Of a stretch of DNA of 64,000 bases, positions 54,971 through 63,258 are shown piece by piece. The stretch lies in the NCBI GenBank assembly GCA_900547975.1, contig URIX01000003.1:1-64000 (forward strand), given 5' to 3'. The notes below the pieces were generated by a model, which was not told the DNA's origin, did no database searches, and worked only from the letters and a program-made list of their open reading frames with translations. Source of the stretch: an uncultured Eubacteriales bacterium (lineage in GTDB: Bacteria > Bacillota > Clostridia > Christensenellales > CAG-917). The position numbers and the translations under genes were made by a program. How positions within the stretch are numbered: the stretch's first letter is position 1; every line of letters begins with the position of its first letter.

Positions 54971-55774
54971 TTATCCTCTGGGATCGACAAGACCCCATCT
55001 GTTCATTTTTTGAAGCAATTTCTTGAAGAAATTGTTATCTTTGGTTGCCAAAAACTTTACGTTTCGAGCAGATTTTTCAACGAAAACGCTCTTTTCGCCC
55101 TCGATATTCGCAACGTTCTCGCCGTCGGCGCATACGATTGCCTTTTCGTCTTTTGCAAGTCGCAGTTCGATTTTGGATTTCGCGTTCACGACGAGCGGAC
55201 GGGAATGCAGCGAGTGCGCGCATATGGGGATAATCACAAGTGCGTCCACGTCGGGCGCAAGCACCGGACCGCCTGCCGAAAGCGAATACGCCGTAGAACC
55301 CGTCGGCGAAGATACGATTGCGCCGTCGCTGTGATATGAATCCACAAACTTTCCGTCAACGTAAACGCCGATGTAAATCGGGCGCGAAGTCGCGCTTTTA
55401 AGCACGATTTCGTTTAACGCTTTGACGCAAAAATCATCGAATCGCACGTCGAGAATTGCTCTTTGTTCGATTTTGCCTTCGATGATTCCGTTTGCAATTT
55501 CGCTCGCCGAAGAATTTTTTTCAAACTGGGTCAAAAATCCGAGATTTCCGGTATTTACGCCGGTTACGACGACATCTTCTCTGATGTTTTTCACCGCTTC
55601 GAGAACAGTGCCGTCCCCGCCGAAAACAATCAAATTTTTGCAATCGGACGGAATGTTTTTCCCGTCCTCAATCTCGAATACGTCAAATCTTTCGTCTGCT
55701 TTAAGAGAAGCGACGATGTCGTTCATTTCCTTGGAATATTCGGCTTTTGTGAAAATTGCGATTTTCGTTTTCAT
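54971..55774 (-). CDS. nadK: NAD kinase
   Basis: NadK phosphorylates NAD to NADP using ATP or polyphosphate. The GGDGT motif (FGGDGTVLEAV), NTGNLGFLTQ, DGAIVSSPTGSTAYSLSAGGP and the ICAHSLHSRP stretch are present. ATG 55774 is taken (267 residues). A promoter with TTGAAT (55809-55814), 17 nt and TATAAT (55786-55791) lies so close that the predicted leader is only about 4 nt. The gene precedes argR by 11 nt. Confidence 0.95.
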   Translation of the reverse strand: MKTKIAIFTKAEYSKEMNDIVASLKADERFDVFEIEDGKNIPSDCKNLIVFGGDGTVLEAVKNIREDVVVTGVNTGNLGFLTQFEKNSSASEIANGIIEGKIEQRAILDVRFDDFCVKALNEIVLKSATSRPIYIGVYVDGKFVDSYHSDGAIVSSPTGSTAYSLSAGGPVLAPDVDALVIIPICAHSLHSRPLVVNAKSKIELRLAKDEKAIVCADGENVANIEGEKSVFVEKSARNVKFLATKDNNFFKKLLQKMNRWGLVDPRG

Positions 55775-55785
55775 AATCAAGAGCC

Positions 55786-55814
55786 ATTATACAACATCGA
55801 AAGTATTTATTCAA
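55786..55814 (-). promoter_or_regulatory. Promoter of nadK-argR-recN with almost no leader
   Basis: On the minus strand, -35 TTGAAT (55809-55814), a 17-nt spacer and a perfect TATAAT (55786-55791). Only 11 nt separate the -10 box from the nadK ATG, so transcription would begin about 4 nt before the start codon. Confidence 0.65.
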
Positions 55815-55907
55815 GTATAAAACAAAGTTTTATTGAATAATTGCATATTTTCGGCGAGTTTATGCAAAGCGGATTTTTGCGGCGATTTGCAACTTTGCCT
55901 CCATCGA

Positions 55908-55935
55908 TTGACATATTTGCTCGCTTTTGTATAAT
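55908..55935 (+). promoter_or_regulatory. Consensus promoter abutting a start codon
   Basis: Perfect TTGACA (55908-55913), a 16-nt spacer and perfect TATAAT (55930-55935). Transcription is expected at about 55942, the first base of the next ATG, so the message would be leaderless. Confidence 0.75.
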
Positions 55936-55941
55936 TGAGGT

Positions 55942-56271
55942 ATGTTTAGTTTGGTTTTATCCATATCCGAATTTGCAACAAAACTTGTTGCCGGACTGTC
56001 CGGCACTATTTTTGCGTTGCTGATTTTGGGACTCGTTATCGGCGCAAAAAAACGCGTTCCGAAGAACATTAATCCCGACGAACTCAAACGCAAGGCAAAG
56101 GACGCGCCCGAAACCGAAAATACGGACAAGAAAGGCAAAAAATCCAAATCCGATAAATCGAAAATCAAAGCGGAATCAATCGAGAATAAACAAGATAAAC
56201 CCGAAACGACAGCCGAAAACAAATCCGATAACGCCCAAAGCGAAAAGAAAGAAGCGGTCGACAAAAAATAA
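55942..56271 (+). CDS. Small membrane protein with charged tail
   Basis: 109 residues; not recognised. One transmembrane helix (about 15-35, LVAGLSGTIFALLILGLVIGA) is followed by a 70-residue tail of Lys, Glu, Asp and Ser, probably disordered and cytosolic. The ATG sits 7 nt after a perfect -10 box; a GAGG lies one base before it, too close to serve. A TTG at 55951 is an alternative start. It breaks the usual tlyA-nadK adjacency on the opposite strand. Confidence 0.65.
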   Translation: MFSLVLSISEFATKLVAGLSGTIFALLILGLVIGAKKRVPKNINPDELKRKAKDAPETENTDKKGKKSKSDKSKIKAESIENKQDKPETTAENKSDNAQSEKKEAVDKK

Positions 56272-56336
56272 AAGCAACCTATTATTATCGAAAACAGCAA
56301 TAAAGCTAATAGCGGCAAATCGAAAAACGACATAAA

Positions 56337-56368
56337 AACGACGTCTCAAACCGACGTCGTTATTTTTT
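56337..56368. terminator. Bidirectional terminator between the small membrane gene and tlyA
   Basis: A perfect 9-bp stem AACGACGTC/GACGTCGTT (56337-56345 with 56353-56361) is followed by ATTTTTT on the plus strand, with an A-run before it that becomes a T-run on the minus strand. It overlaps the tlyA stop codon (56360-56362). Confidence 0.85.
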
Positions 56369-57070
56369 CATATAGAGCAAATATTCGATGTTTTTATTTT
56401 CGTAGCGTATGGGCGAAGTGGACAAATTCAGTATTTTGAAACCGACGTTTCGGGCGTATTCGGTGACATTTTCCACTGCTTTTTTGCGCAATTTTTCGTC
56501 GGTTACGATACCGCTTTTATTGAGTGCGGATTTGTCGAGTTCAAATTGCGGTTTTATAAGCACGACAGCCTCGCCGCCCGTTTTGAGCAAATCGAACATA
56601 GATTGCAAAACGTACGTCAAAGAAATAAAACTCACATCGCTGCAAAGAAAATCGACTTTTTCAAGGTTATGCGGCAATGCTCTTGCGTTCGCTTTCAAAA
56701 ATTCGACCTTACCCGTTTCAAGAAGTTTTTTTTCGAGCGCACAGTCGGCGACGTCTACGGCAAGCACGCGCTTTGCGCCGTGACGAAGCAGGCAATCGGT
56801 AAATCCGCCGTTCGAGCAACCTATATCCGCGCAGTATTTTCCCCCGACGTCAAGGTTGAAATCGCAAAACGCTTTTTCGAGTTTATACGCGCCTTGCGAA
56901 GCGTAATTCTCGTCGTTTACGATTTGCACGTCGTCGCTGTCCGACACGTCTGTCGAGGATTTTGAAACAATTTTTCCGTTCAGAGTCACCCTGCCCGTTT
57001 TTATCATATTCTCGGCGTAAGTGCGCGATTTGAGATTGAATTTATCTTGAATGTACTTGTCGATTCTCAT
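56360..57070 (-). CDS. tlyA: TlyA family rRNA 2'-O-methyltransferase/hemolysin-like protein
   Basis: An S4 RNA-binding domain (RIDKYIQDKFNLKSRTYAENMIKTGRVTLNG) is joined to a FtsJ-like methyltransferase. The SAM site is in ADIGCSNGGFTDCLLRHGAKRV, and the catalytic-type stretch is VLIKPQFELD. TlyA homologues methylate ribosomal RNA; the hemolysin name is historical. Start 57070 has AAGGA at a good distance inside the end of oapA. 236 residues. The order OLE-oapA-tlyA-nadK-argR-recN is conserved in OLE-bearing Firmicutes. Confidence 0.92.
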   Translation of the reverse strand: MRIDKYIQDKFNLKSRTYAENMIKTGRVTLNGKIVSKSSTDVSDSDDVQIVNDENYASQGAYKLEKAFCDFNLDVGGKYCADIGCSNGGFTDCLLRHGAKRVLAVDVADCALEKKLLETGKVEFLKANARALPHNLEKVDFLCSDVSFISLTYVLQSMFDLLKTGGEAVVLIKPQFELDKSALNKSGIVTDEKLRKKAVENVTEYARNVGFKILNLSTSPIRYENKNIEYLLYMKK

Positions 57071-57075
57071 AAAAT

Positions 57076-57969
57076 TCAATCCTTGTCCGATTTGTCAGAT
57101 TGTTCGCTTGCGTGTTTTTTCTCTTGTTGTTTTGCGATTTTGGCTTTCTTTCTAATTTTTCTCTCGTCTTTATTGAAGACGGCGAGAACGCGCGCCACGA
57201 ACATAACGAAATCGCGCGAATTGTCGATTGCTATTTTTTTCATAAACGCTTTGCCGCCGATTGTCATTGCCGAAACTATTGCGGAAATGACGATAGAAAG
57301 CACGATTTGCCACGTTTCGTTCAGCGAAACGGTGATTTTGACAACCAAAGCCGCCGAGCAAGCACCTGAAATAATGCTGAATATATCACCCACTATATCG
57401 TTGCAAACGCTGGACACGGTGTCGCTGTTTTTGGTGAGCCAAAGTGCGGTTTTTGCGCCGTACACCTTTCTCGAAGCCATAGAGATTATAGGCGTCGTGT
57501 CGCAAGAGGTCACGGCAACGCCGATTGCGTCGAACAATATACCCGACAAAATGAGGAATGCAAGCAAAATTATGACGACTACGAGTTGTTCGGAGTTAGA
57601 CACGATTTCGCTCAAATACGAGAAAAACGCGGACAAAACAAGGGAAATTATCGTTGCCTTTATCCACCAAAGATTGTGTTTTTTCTTTGACGTTTTCTTC
57701 TTTTTGTCTTCCTTTGCCGCGTCCTTTTTGTCCGATTTGTCGCCGTGTTTATTACTTGTCAAGTCGTGTTTCTGACTTGTCGACGCACAAACGATTTTGT
57801 CGATGTTCTTGCTTAAATCGGAATCAAAAACTCCGCTGACATTGCCGTCAACGCTTTGATTTTGAGTATCTGACGCGGTATTTTGAATATTAGATAAATT
57901 GTCGGCGCCGTCGGAAACGTTGCCCGACGGTGCGTCGCTTTGAGATTTATTATCAGTATGAGTCTGCAT
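57076..57969 (-). CDS. oapA: DUF21-type membrane protein, OLE-associated protein OapA
   Basis: A 297-residue protein with four hydrophobic spans between about 103 and 245 (WIKATIISLVLSAFFSYLSE, LVVVIILLAFLILSGILFDAIGVAV, and two more). The DUF21/CorB-like signature is FDAIGVAVTSCDTTPIISMASRKVYGA. Residues 1-98 form a long hydrophilic, low-complexity N-terminus and the tail is Lys-rich. OapA binds OLE RNA and brings it to the membrane in Bacillus halodurans. The gene lies 25 nt downstream of the RNA on the same strand and just before tlyA. ATG 57969 has GAGGTG before it. The N-terminal extension is unusually long. Confidence 0.85.
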   Translation of the reverse strand: MQTHTDNKSQSDAPSGNVSDGADNLSNIQNTASDTQNQSVDGNVSGVFDSDLSKNIDKIVCASTSQKHDLTSNKHGDKSDKKDAAKEDKKKKTSKKKHNLWWIKATIISLVLSAFFSYLSEIVSNSEQLVVVIILLAFLILSGILFDAIGVAVTSCDTTPIISMASRKVYGAKTALWLTKNSDTVSSVCNDIVGDIFSIISGACSAALVVKITVSLNETWQIVLSIVISAIVSAMTIGGKAFMKKIAIDNSRDFVMFVARVLAVFNKDERKIRKKAKIAKQQEKKHASEQSDKSDKD

Positions 57970-57993
57970 ATGCACCTCAAAAAAATTCTATGT

Positions 57994-58568
57994 AATGGTG
58001 GCAACGCCTCGGGTAAACCTTGCGCCATAGGTTCGGTAGGTTTTCCCTGACTCAAAACTCGTCGTCGCCGTCCGAGAAGTTTCCTATCATATGAGTCATC
58101 TCAACGAGAAACCGAATCGCCACTTAGAGCACACTATAATCCCCGAGTCGCCTCGCAAGAACAGTCTAGAAGATTTCCTTGACAGATTCCGCCCGCCCTT
58201 ATCTTTTTTTGCAAAGAGGATTTCACAAGGCGATCGCCCGTCGTTGTTGCGCAACGCCGACGAGCGTGGTTCCTTAATCCCTCCAAATCACTCAAAGCAG
58301 GCTACACTGTACACAGCGCAGTTGCACCGCATATCAGGTTTAACCCCGGTCAGTAGACGATTTTGCGCGACTACCGAGTCGGGTCTCCACGGAAATTGGG
58401 TCGGGTTTCGTATGCCGTTACAAGCCGCCCAAAGTCCTTAACTCCCAGCAACAGCCCCGATTTGGGCAAAAGAAGCCATCACCAGAAACTTCATCGATAT
58501 GCCCTTCGGCGATATTTTACCCCCGCCTCCGAGTCGGTGGAATCTGACTAGAATACTGCACCACCATT
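57994..58568 (-). ncRNA. OLE RNA (ornate, large, extremophilic)
   Basis: A 575-nt structured, non-coding stretch lies between recG and oapA, with no credible reading frame. Its 5' and 3' ends pair (AATGGTGG with CCACCATT at 58561-58568 and 57994-58001). Local hairpins are many, for example CCGACTCGG near 58534. It begins 7-8 nt after a consensus promoter. OLE RNAs are about 600 nt, occur in Firmicutes directly before a DUF21 gene and belong to operons with tlyA, nadK, argR and recN; all of that holds here. Identification is by context, size and end pairing, not by a covariance-model score. Confidence 0.85.
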
Positions 58569-58575
58569 TGATTAT

Positions 58576-58603
58576 ATTATACCGAAAATATGAAATATGT
58601 CAA
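58576..58603 (-). promoter_or_regulatory. Consensus promoter of the OLE RNA-oapA unit
   Basis: On the minus strand, perfect TTGACA (58598-58603), a 16-nt spacer and perfect TATAAT (58576-58581), with a second overlapping TATAAT at 58571-58576. The expected start is at about 58569, the first base of the RNA. The -35 box ends 2 nt from the recG stop. Confidence 0.85.
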
Positions 58604-58604
58604 C

Positions 58605-60632
58605 TCAACTGTTGAGCGTGACCGAATTTATTGCGTCCAAAAACGCGTTGATTCTGGATTTCGACGTCCTTGTGAGAGCCAAAAGTTCGTTTAAGGAAAG
58701 ATTTGAAAGGTATTTATCGGCGTATTCCTTTGCGTTCGACAAAATTTGCGCGTTGACTTCGAGCGAAAACATAGGCGTTAATGAGCGACCGCTCTGTTTT
58801 ACGCCCAAAAAGTCGCCTGCGCCGCGCATTTCGAAGTCCACTTCGGCAAGATATTGACCGTCGTTTGACTTTTCAAGCGTTTGAAGCCTCTCGATTGCCT
58901 TTTCGCCTTTGTTTGAGGAATGTAATATGCAATGCGCTTCGCTTCCGTCTCTGCCCACTCTGCCTCGAAGTTGGTGCAACGACGAAAGTCCGAATCTGTC
59001 CGCATTCAAAATGAGAATTTCCGTTGCCTTGGTGTCAATGCCTACCTCTATCACGCTCGTTGCTACCAAAAGCCTCGTATTGCCTTGCGAAAACTCGAAC
59101 ATAGCGCGTTCTTTTTCCTCGTTTTTGAGTTTTCCGTGAATGACGGAAACGGCAAAATCATTGAATAGATTGCCGAAATCGCGCATAAAACTCTCAATCG
59201 ACATAAGGTTGTTGCCCTCTGCGTCGAATATGGACGGACAGACGATAAACGCTTGTTTGCCCTCTTTGAGTTTGCGCACGATAAACTCTACGGACGATTG
59301 CAAATCTTCGTATACCGTCGTTTCGACGTTCGTCTGCGCTTCCGCTCGCTTTTCTATGCGTGAAATGGCAATATCCTCGTAAAAAGTTAGTGCCATCGAG
59401 CGCGGAATAGGCGTTGCGGTGAGGCTCAACACGTCGCACGCACCCTTTCTTTCCAACTTTGCCCTGTCGTTTACGCCGAATCTGTGTTGCTCGTCTATAA
59501 CCGCCAAAGCGAGATTTTTGTATTCAACGTCGTCGGACACAAGCGAATTTGTGCCGATAACGCATTGATAATATCCGTTTTTAAGTCCTGCAAGCACGTT
59601 CTTTCTCTCGCTTTGCGTGCAAGAACTCGTAAGCAATGCAAATCTTATACCCATTGCCCTTGCCACATTCGCAAACTTTTTTGCGTGTTGAGTTGCAAGT
59701 ATTTCGGTGGGTGCCATAAGCGCGGCTTGTTTTCCGCCTTTTGCCGCCGCACACATCGCAAAAAATGCAACGGCGGTTTTTCCGCTTCCCACGTCGCCGC
59801 TTATTATCCTCGACATATATTCGTTTGAGCGCATATCCGACATAATATCTTCAAACGCTTGCGCTTGCGAGTCTGTCGGGGCGAATGAAAGCGTATTTAC
59901 ATAGTCAACTATTCTAAAATTGTCGAAATTATAAAATACTTTTCTCGATTTTTGAGCGTTATTGCGCAATTTTCGGTATATTGAAAGCACGATTGCAAGG
60001 TCGAGCGAAGCAAGAGAATCTATCGCCCTTTCGGCAAGATTTATGCTTGCAGGTCTGTGCGCCGCCTCGAAACACAATGCAAAATCCTTGTTGATTTTGG
60101 CAAGACTACCCTCGTACGTTGCGCCTTTCACGCTGTCGAGCGCAGAGTAAACGATATTCTTAAAAGCATTCTGCCCAATCGTCGAGCCGAGCGGATAAAG
60201 CGTGTATATGCCGTCGAGTTTTGAAATCTTTTCGATTTTTTCAAGCGAAGGATTTACGACGGTGAGCGAGCCTTGATCGTTTGAAAGCCTCGTGAGCATT
60301 CTGTACGACTGCCCGACTGAAAATCCGTCGTGTAAGAACGGCATATTGTAAAACATCGCCTTGAAATATATTCTGTTGTTTGCAAGATTGTCGCTGAATA
60401 TGACGAAAAAGGACTTCGTTTTCGAGCGAGTCACGCTCGATACGCTCTCCACTCTGCCTTCGAGCAACACGAGTTGCCCCGCCTGCGCGTCGACAACTTT
60501 GATAGGACTTTTTAGGTCTATGTACTTGCGAGGCAAAAAAGAAAAGACCTCGAATACGGAATGTATGTCAAGGTCGTTAAGTTTTTTTATCGTTGCGTCA
60601 CCGACGCCTTTTACATCGCGCAACGAAAGCAT
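58605..60632 (-). CDS. recG: ATP-dependent DNA helicase RecG
   Basis: RecG remodels stalled forks and branched DNA. The N-terminal wedge/OB domain begins SLRDVKGVGDATIKKL. The helicase core has SGDVGSGKTAVAFFA (Walker A), VIDEQHRFGVNDRAKL (Walker B), LSLTATPIPRS, and VATSVIEVGIDTKATEI with the QLRGRVGRDGSEAHC motif. The TRG-like C-terminal part is present. 675 residues is normal. Its start lies 2 nt after the yloV stop, so yloU-yloV-recG form one unit. Confidence 0.96.
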   Translation of the reverse strand: MLSLRDVKGVGDATIKKLNDLDIHSVFEVFSFLPRKYIDLKSPIKVVDAQAGQLVLLEGRVESVSSVTRSKTKSFFVIFSDNLANNRIYFKAMFYNMPFLHDGFSVGQSYRMLTRLSNDQGSLTVVNPSLEKIEKISKLDGIYTLYPLGSTIGQNAFKNIVYSALDSVKGATYEGSLAKINKDFALCFEAAHRPASINLAERAIDSLASLDLAIVLSIYRKLRNNAQKSRKVFYNFDNFRIVDYVNTLSFAPTDSQAQAFEDIMSDMRSNEYMSRIISGDVGSGKTAVAFFAMCAAAKGGKQAALMAPTEILATQHAKKFANVARAMGIRFALLTSSCTQSERKNVLAGLKNGYYQCVIGTNSLVSDDVEYKNLALAVIDEQHRFGVNDRAKLERKGACDVLSLTATPIPRSMALTFYEDIAISRIEKRAEAQTNVETTVYEDLQSSVEFIVRKLKEGKQAFIVCPSIFDAEGNNLMSIESFMRDFGNLFNDFAVSVIHGKLKNEEKERAMFEFSQGNTRLLVATSVIEVGIDTKATEILILNADRFGLSSLHQLRGRVGRDGSEAHCILHSSNKGEKAIERLQTLEKSNDGQYLAEVDFEMRGAGDFLGVKQSGRSLTPMFSLEVNAQILSNAKEYADKYLSNLSLNELLALTRTSKSRINAFLDAINSVTLNS

Positions 60633-60633
60633 T

Positions 60634-62289
60634 TTATTCTGCGGAAATTATGTAGAAATAATGCGGTTGTCCGCCCGCATAGCAAGCGGTTTCGAGCCAG
60701 TCGAATTCTTCCGAAACCTTTTGGACGAGCGCGTTTGCCTCGTCTTCCGATACGTCTTTGCCGTAATAAAGCGTGAGCATATCCTTGTCTTTTGCGATTT
60801 TTCTTATCGTATCGAGAGTGGTTTCTTCTATGCTTTGACTCTTTGCGACGATTTTCTTTTCGCAAATGCCGATTATATCGCCTTCTTTAACGGAAAATCT
60901 GTTCATACGAGTGGAACGAACGGCGTGCGTAATTTCGGCACAAGTCACGTTTTGCATAGCAACGCACATATTTTCGTAATTATCCTCGGGCGTGGAATCG
61001 GAATCGAACGCAAGCGAAGCGGAAATACCTTCGGGCATATTCGTCGTCGGAATGACGTACACTTCGGCTTTTGCGAGTTCTTTTGCCTGATTTGCGGCAA
61101 GAATGATGTTAGAATTGTTTGGCAGAACGAAAACGTTTTTCGCTTTTGCGTCATTGATCGCTTTGAGAATGTCGTCGACGCTCGGATTCATAGTCTGACC
61201 GCCCTCGACCACGGTATCCACCATCAAATCTTTGAATATGTTTGCCATACCTTCACCCGAGCAAATAGAAATCATAGCGTATTCTTTGAGTTCTTCTTCC
61301 TTGTCGGGCTTGTCGTTTGCATGGATTTTGCGGTTTTGTTCGAGCATATTCTCGATTTTCACGCCGTCGAGTTCGCCGAGTCCCAAAGCCGCTTTCAACG
61401 CTCTGTCGGGATGATTGGTATGAACGTGAGTCTTCACAAGGTCGGTATCGCCGATGACGAGCACGCAATCGCCGATTGTCATAAGATAATCTCTGTATTT
61501 GTTGATTGCTGCCGTCGTAACTTCGTTTTTGAGGTGCGTAATAAAATACTCCGTACAATACTGGAACGTAATATGTTCGTAGTCGTTTTCGAGCGGGTCG
61601 AATTCCTCGCTCGGCGCGGCGAGCGGCGCGCTTTCTTCGGTTGCGACTTTACCGCCGCTGATAAGCACGAGTTCCTCGCCGATAAGCGTGCGATACATAC
61701 CGTCGAACACCGTAACGAGGCCTCTGCCGCCTGCGTCCACGACGCCCGCTTTTTTGAGCACGGGAAGCATATCGGGGGTTCTTTGCAGAATTTCCTCACC
61801 CGCGTCTATAACACGTTTAAGGAAGGATTCGAAATCGATTTTTTTGCCTTTAGACGCGATTTGCGCTTCTTCGGCCATTGCTCTGACAACGGTCAGAATC
61901 GTGCCTTCTTTGGGCTTCGTAACCGCGCTGTACGCAATTTCCGTACCTTTTTTCAAACACTCTGCGAACGTTTTGGGCGAGAGGTCGGCTTTGCCTTCGA
62001 GAGCAACGGCAAACCCTCTGAAAATTTGGGATGAGATAACTCCCGAATTGCCTCTTGCGCCTTTGAGCGCGCCTTTGGAGAATGCGAGCGCGATTTCGTC
62101 TATGAGCAAAGAACCGCAAGCGTTTGCTTCTCTCACTGCCGACGCGAGCGTGAGCGACATATTCGTACCGGTATCGCCGTCGGGAACGGGGAATACGTTG
62201 AGTTCGTCAACGATTGCTCTGTTCATTTCGAGAGCCTTTGCGCCGCCTTGCAGCATTTCTTTGAATTTTAATCCGTCAATTCTTATCAT
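60634..62289 (-). CDS. yloV: DAK2-domain protein, FakA/YloV family fatty acid kinase
   Basis: FakA phosphorylates fatty acids bound to FakB carrier proteins, feeding exogenous acyl chains into phospholipid. The DhaL-type kinase domain is N-terminal: VFPVPDGDTGTNMSLTL (metal-binding aspartates) and GARGNSGVISSQIFRGF (nucleotide site). The C-terminal half is the DegV-like/DUF1949-type domain of YloV. Start 62289 gives MIRIDGLKFKEMLQGG. 551 residues. It lies 14 nt after yloU. No fakB is in the window. Confidence 0.92.
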   Translation of the reverse strand: MIRIDGLKFKEMLQGGAKALEMNRAIVDELNVFPVPDGDTGTNMSLTLASAVREANACGSLLIDEIALAFSKGALKGARGNSGVISSQIFRGFAVALEGKADLSPKTFAECLKKGTEIAYSAVTKPKEGTILTVVRAMAEEAQIASKGKKIDFESFLKRVIDAGEEILQRTPDMLPVLKKAGVVDAGGRGLVTVFDGMYRTLIGEELVLISGGKVATEESAPLAAPSEEFDPLENDYEHITFQYCTEYFITHLKNEVTTAAINKYRDYLMTIGDCVLVIGDTDLVKTHVHTNHPDRALKAALGLGELDGVKIENMLEQNRKIHANDKPDKEEELKEYAMISICSGEGMANIFKDLMVDTVVEGGQTMNPSVDDILKAINDAKAKNVFVLPNNSNIILAANQAKELAKAEVYVIPTTNMPEGISASLAFDSDSTPEDNYENMCVAMQNVTCAEITHAVRSTRMNRFSVKEGDIIGICEKKIVAKSQSIEETTLDTIRKIAKDKDMLTLYYGKDVSEDEANALVQKVSEEFDWLETACYAGGQPHYFYIISAE

Positions 62290-62303
62290 TTCGTATATAC
62301 CTA

Positions 62304-62654
62304 TCACACGCGAATGCCCACCACGTTGACGTGAACGCGTTTTACGCGCATACCCGTAAACGTTTCAAGCGAAAACTTGACTGCATCCGCAAGGGACTTT
62401 TTGACTGCTTCTATATTCACTCCAAGTTTCAAAACGACAAACAACTCGACATAGATAAGGTCATCCACAGTCTGGACCAGCGCGCCTTTGCCGAGTTGAT
62501 TTTTTCCGAGAAGTTGGCTTATATTATCGCTGAAACGGCGTGACACCAAATCCACCACGCCATAACAGTCCTGAGCCGAGTGACTTGCGATAATCTGCAT
62601 AGCCTCATCGCTCACGGAAATTTTGCCAAACTTGTTTGAAGTTGAAAGCGACAT
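62304..62654 (-). CDS. yloU: Asp23/YloU family envelope protein
   Basis: A 116-residue Asp23 (DUF322) protein. Homologues sit at the membrane or help set envelope-stress responses; the exact role is unknown. Family features are GKISVSDEAMQIIASHSAQDCYGVVDL and the C-terminal RVKRVHVNVVGIRV. ATG 62654 has AAAGGAA upstream. Its pairing with yloV and recG downstream and rpmB divergent is the standard Firmicutes arrangement. Confidence 0.93.
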   Translation of the reverse strand: MSLSTSNKFGKISVSDEAMQIIASHSAQDCYGVVDLVSRRFSDNISQLLGKNQLGKGALVQTVDDLIYVELFVVLKLGVNIEAVKKSLADAVKFSLETFTGMRVKRVHVNVVGIRV

Positions 62655-62673
62655 ATCAATTCCTTTTTCTAAA

Positions 62674-62702
62674 ATATTACTATATAAGATAATTTTTTGC
62701 AA
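62674..62702 (-). promoter_or_regulatory. Promoter of yloU-yloV-recG
   Basis: On the minus strand, TTGCAA (62697-62702), 17 nt, TAATAT (62674-62679). It is divergent from the rpmB promoter 28 bp away. Confidence 0.6.
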
Positions 62703-62729
62703 CTAAAACACAAATTTTATGCAAATCAG

Positions 62730-62758
62730 TTGCAAAACCTATTTATATTTGTTAGAAT
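62730..62758 (+). promoter_or_regulatory. Promoter of rpmB
   Basis: TTGCAA (62730-62735), a 17-nt spacer and TAGAAT (62753-62758), 30 nt before the rpmB start codon. Confidence 0.7.
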
Positions 62759-62788
62759 ATCAATCGTTCAAATTAGGAGGTACAGTAT

Positions 62789-62980
62789 ATGTCCAGAGTT
62801 TGTAGTGTATGCGGAAAAGGCAGAATGAGCGGCAACGCAGTCAGCCACAGCAACAGAAAGACCAGACGCAGTTGGGCGCCCAACGTTCAAAAAGTCAAAG
62901 TCAATACACCGACCGGCGGAGTTGAAGAAACTTACGTTTGCACGCATTGTCTTCGTTCCGGCAAAGTTGACCGTGCGTAA
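62789..62980 (+). CDS. rpmB: 50S ribosomal protein L28
   Basis: 63 residues, the normal length. [21 protein letters not shown] opens the protein and a second CxxC ([12 protein letters not shown]) makes it the zinc-binding form. AGGAGG precedes the start and a strong terminator follows, so it is a single-gene unit. It is divergent from yloU. Confidence 0.97.
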   Translation: MSRVCSVCGKGRMSGNAVSHSNRKTRRSWAPNVQKVKVNTPTGGVEETYVCTHCLRSGKVDRA

Positions 62981-63011
62981 TTCCTTCTGAATAATGTAGC
63001 AATCAACGTTA

Positions 63012-63037
63012 GCCTTCCGAAAGGAAGGCGTTTTTTT
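63012..63037 (+). terminator. Terminator of rpmB
   Basis: A perfect 7-bp stem GCCTTCC-GAAA-GGAAGGC (63012-63029) with a GNRA loop is followed after one base by seven T. Confidence 0.93.
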
Positions 63038-63092
63038 GTTGTAAAAAACTATGTTTTTCGCTACGGCGAAAACGGATTTTAACTTCTTGTAT

Positions 63093-63179
63093 TCACTTCT
63101 TCTCTTTGTCTTTTTTCACAAAGAGTTTAAGGATTGCTTTGACGAATTTAGGCGGATTTACGCAAATGATTTTGTTCAT
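63093..63179 (-). CDS. spoVM: Stage V sporulation protein M (SpoVM)
   Basis: A 28-residue amphipathic peptide beginning MNKIICVNPPKFVKAILKLF. SpoVM recognises the curved forespore membrane and anchors the coat basement protein SpoIVA. The PKF motif with the preceding hydrophobic run and the following Ile/Leu-Lys helix match the family, including the key proline before KF. GAGGTGAAGT gives a very good ribosome-binding site. spoVM lies next to rpmB in Bacillus too. A CATACC stretch on the minus strand (63199-63206) may be a sigma-E -10 box, but its -35 partner is unclear. Confidence 0.85.
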   Translation of the reverse strand: MNKIICVNPPKFVKAILKLFVKKDKEKK

Positions 63180-63232
63180 ACTTCACCTCGTTTTTTACAA
63201 GGTATGAATCTAAAACGCCAAACGTTACAAAG

Positions 63233-63258
63233 AAAAAACGAACCGCAAAGGATTCGTT
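63233..63258 (-). terminator. Terminator of rpe
   Basis: Stem AACGAA/TTCGTT with CC/GG inside (63237-63258), followed on the minus strand by TTTTTT (63233-63238). It separates rpe from spoVM. Apart from spoVM and the terminators the stretch 62981-63333 holds no further gene. Confidence 0.75.

Noticed and set aside
58091..58551. Open frames on the plus strand across the OLE region
   Set aside because: They have no ribosome-binding sites, odd composition, and overlap a promoter-driven structured RNA on the other strand.
57994..58568. tmRNA or RNase P RNA as identity of the structured RNA
   Set aside because: No tRNA-like ends with CCA, no tag reading frame, and RNase P RNA is already present at 52249-52569; gene context fits OLE.
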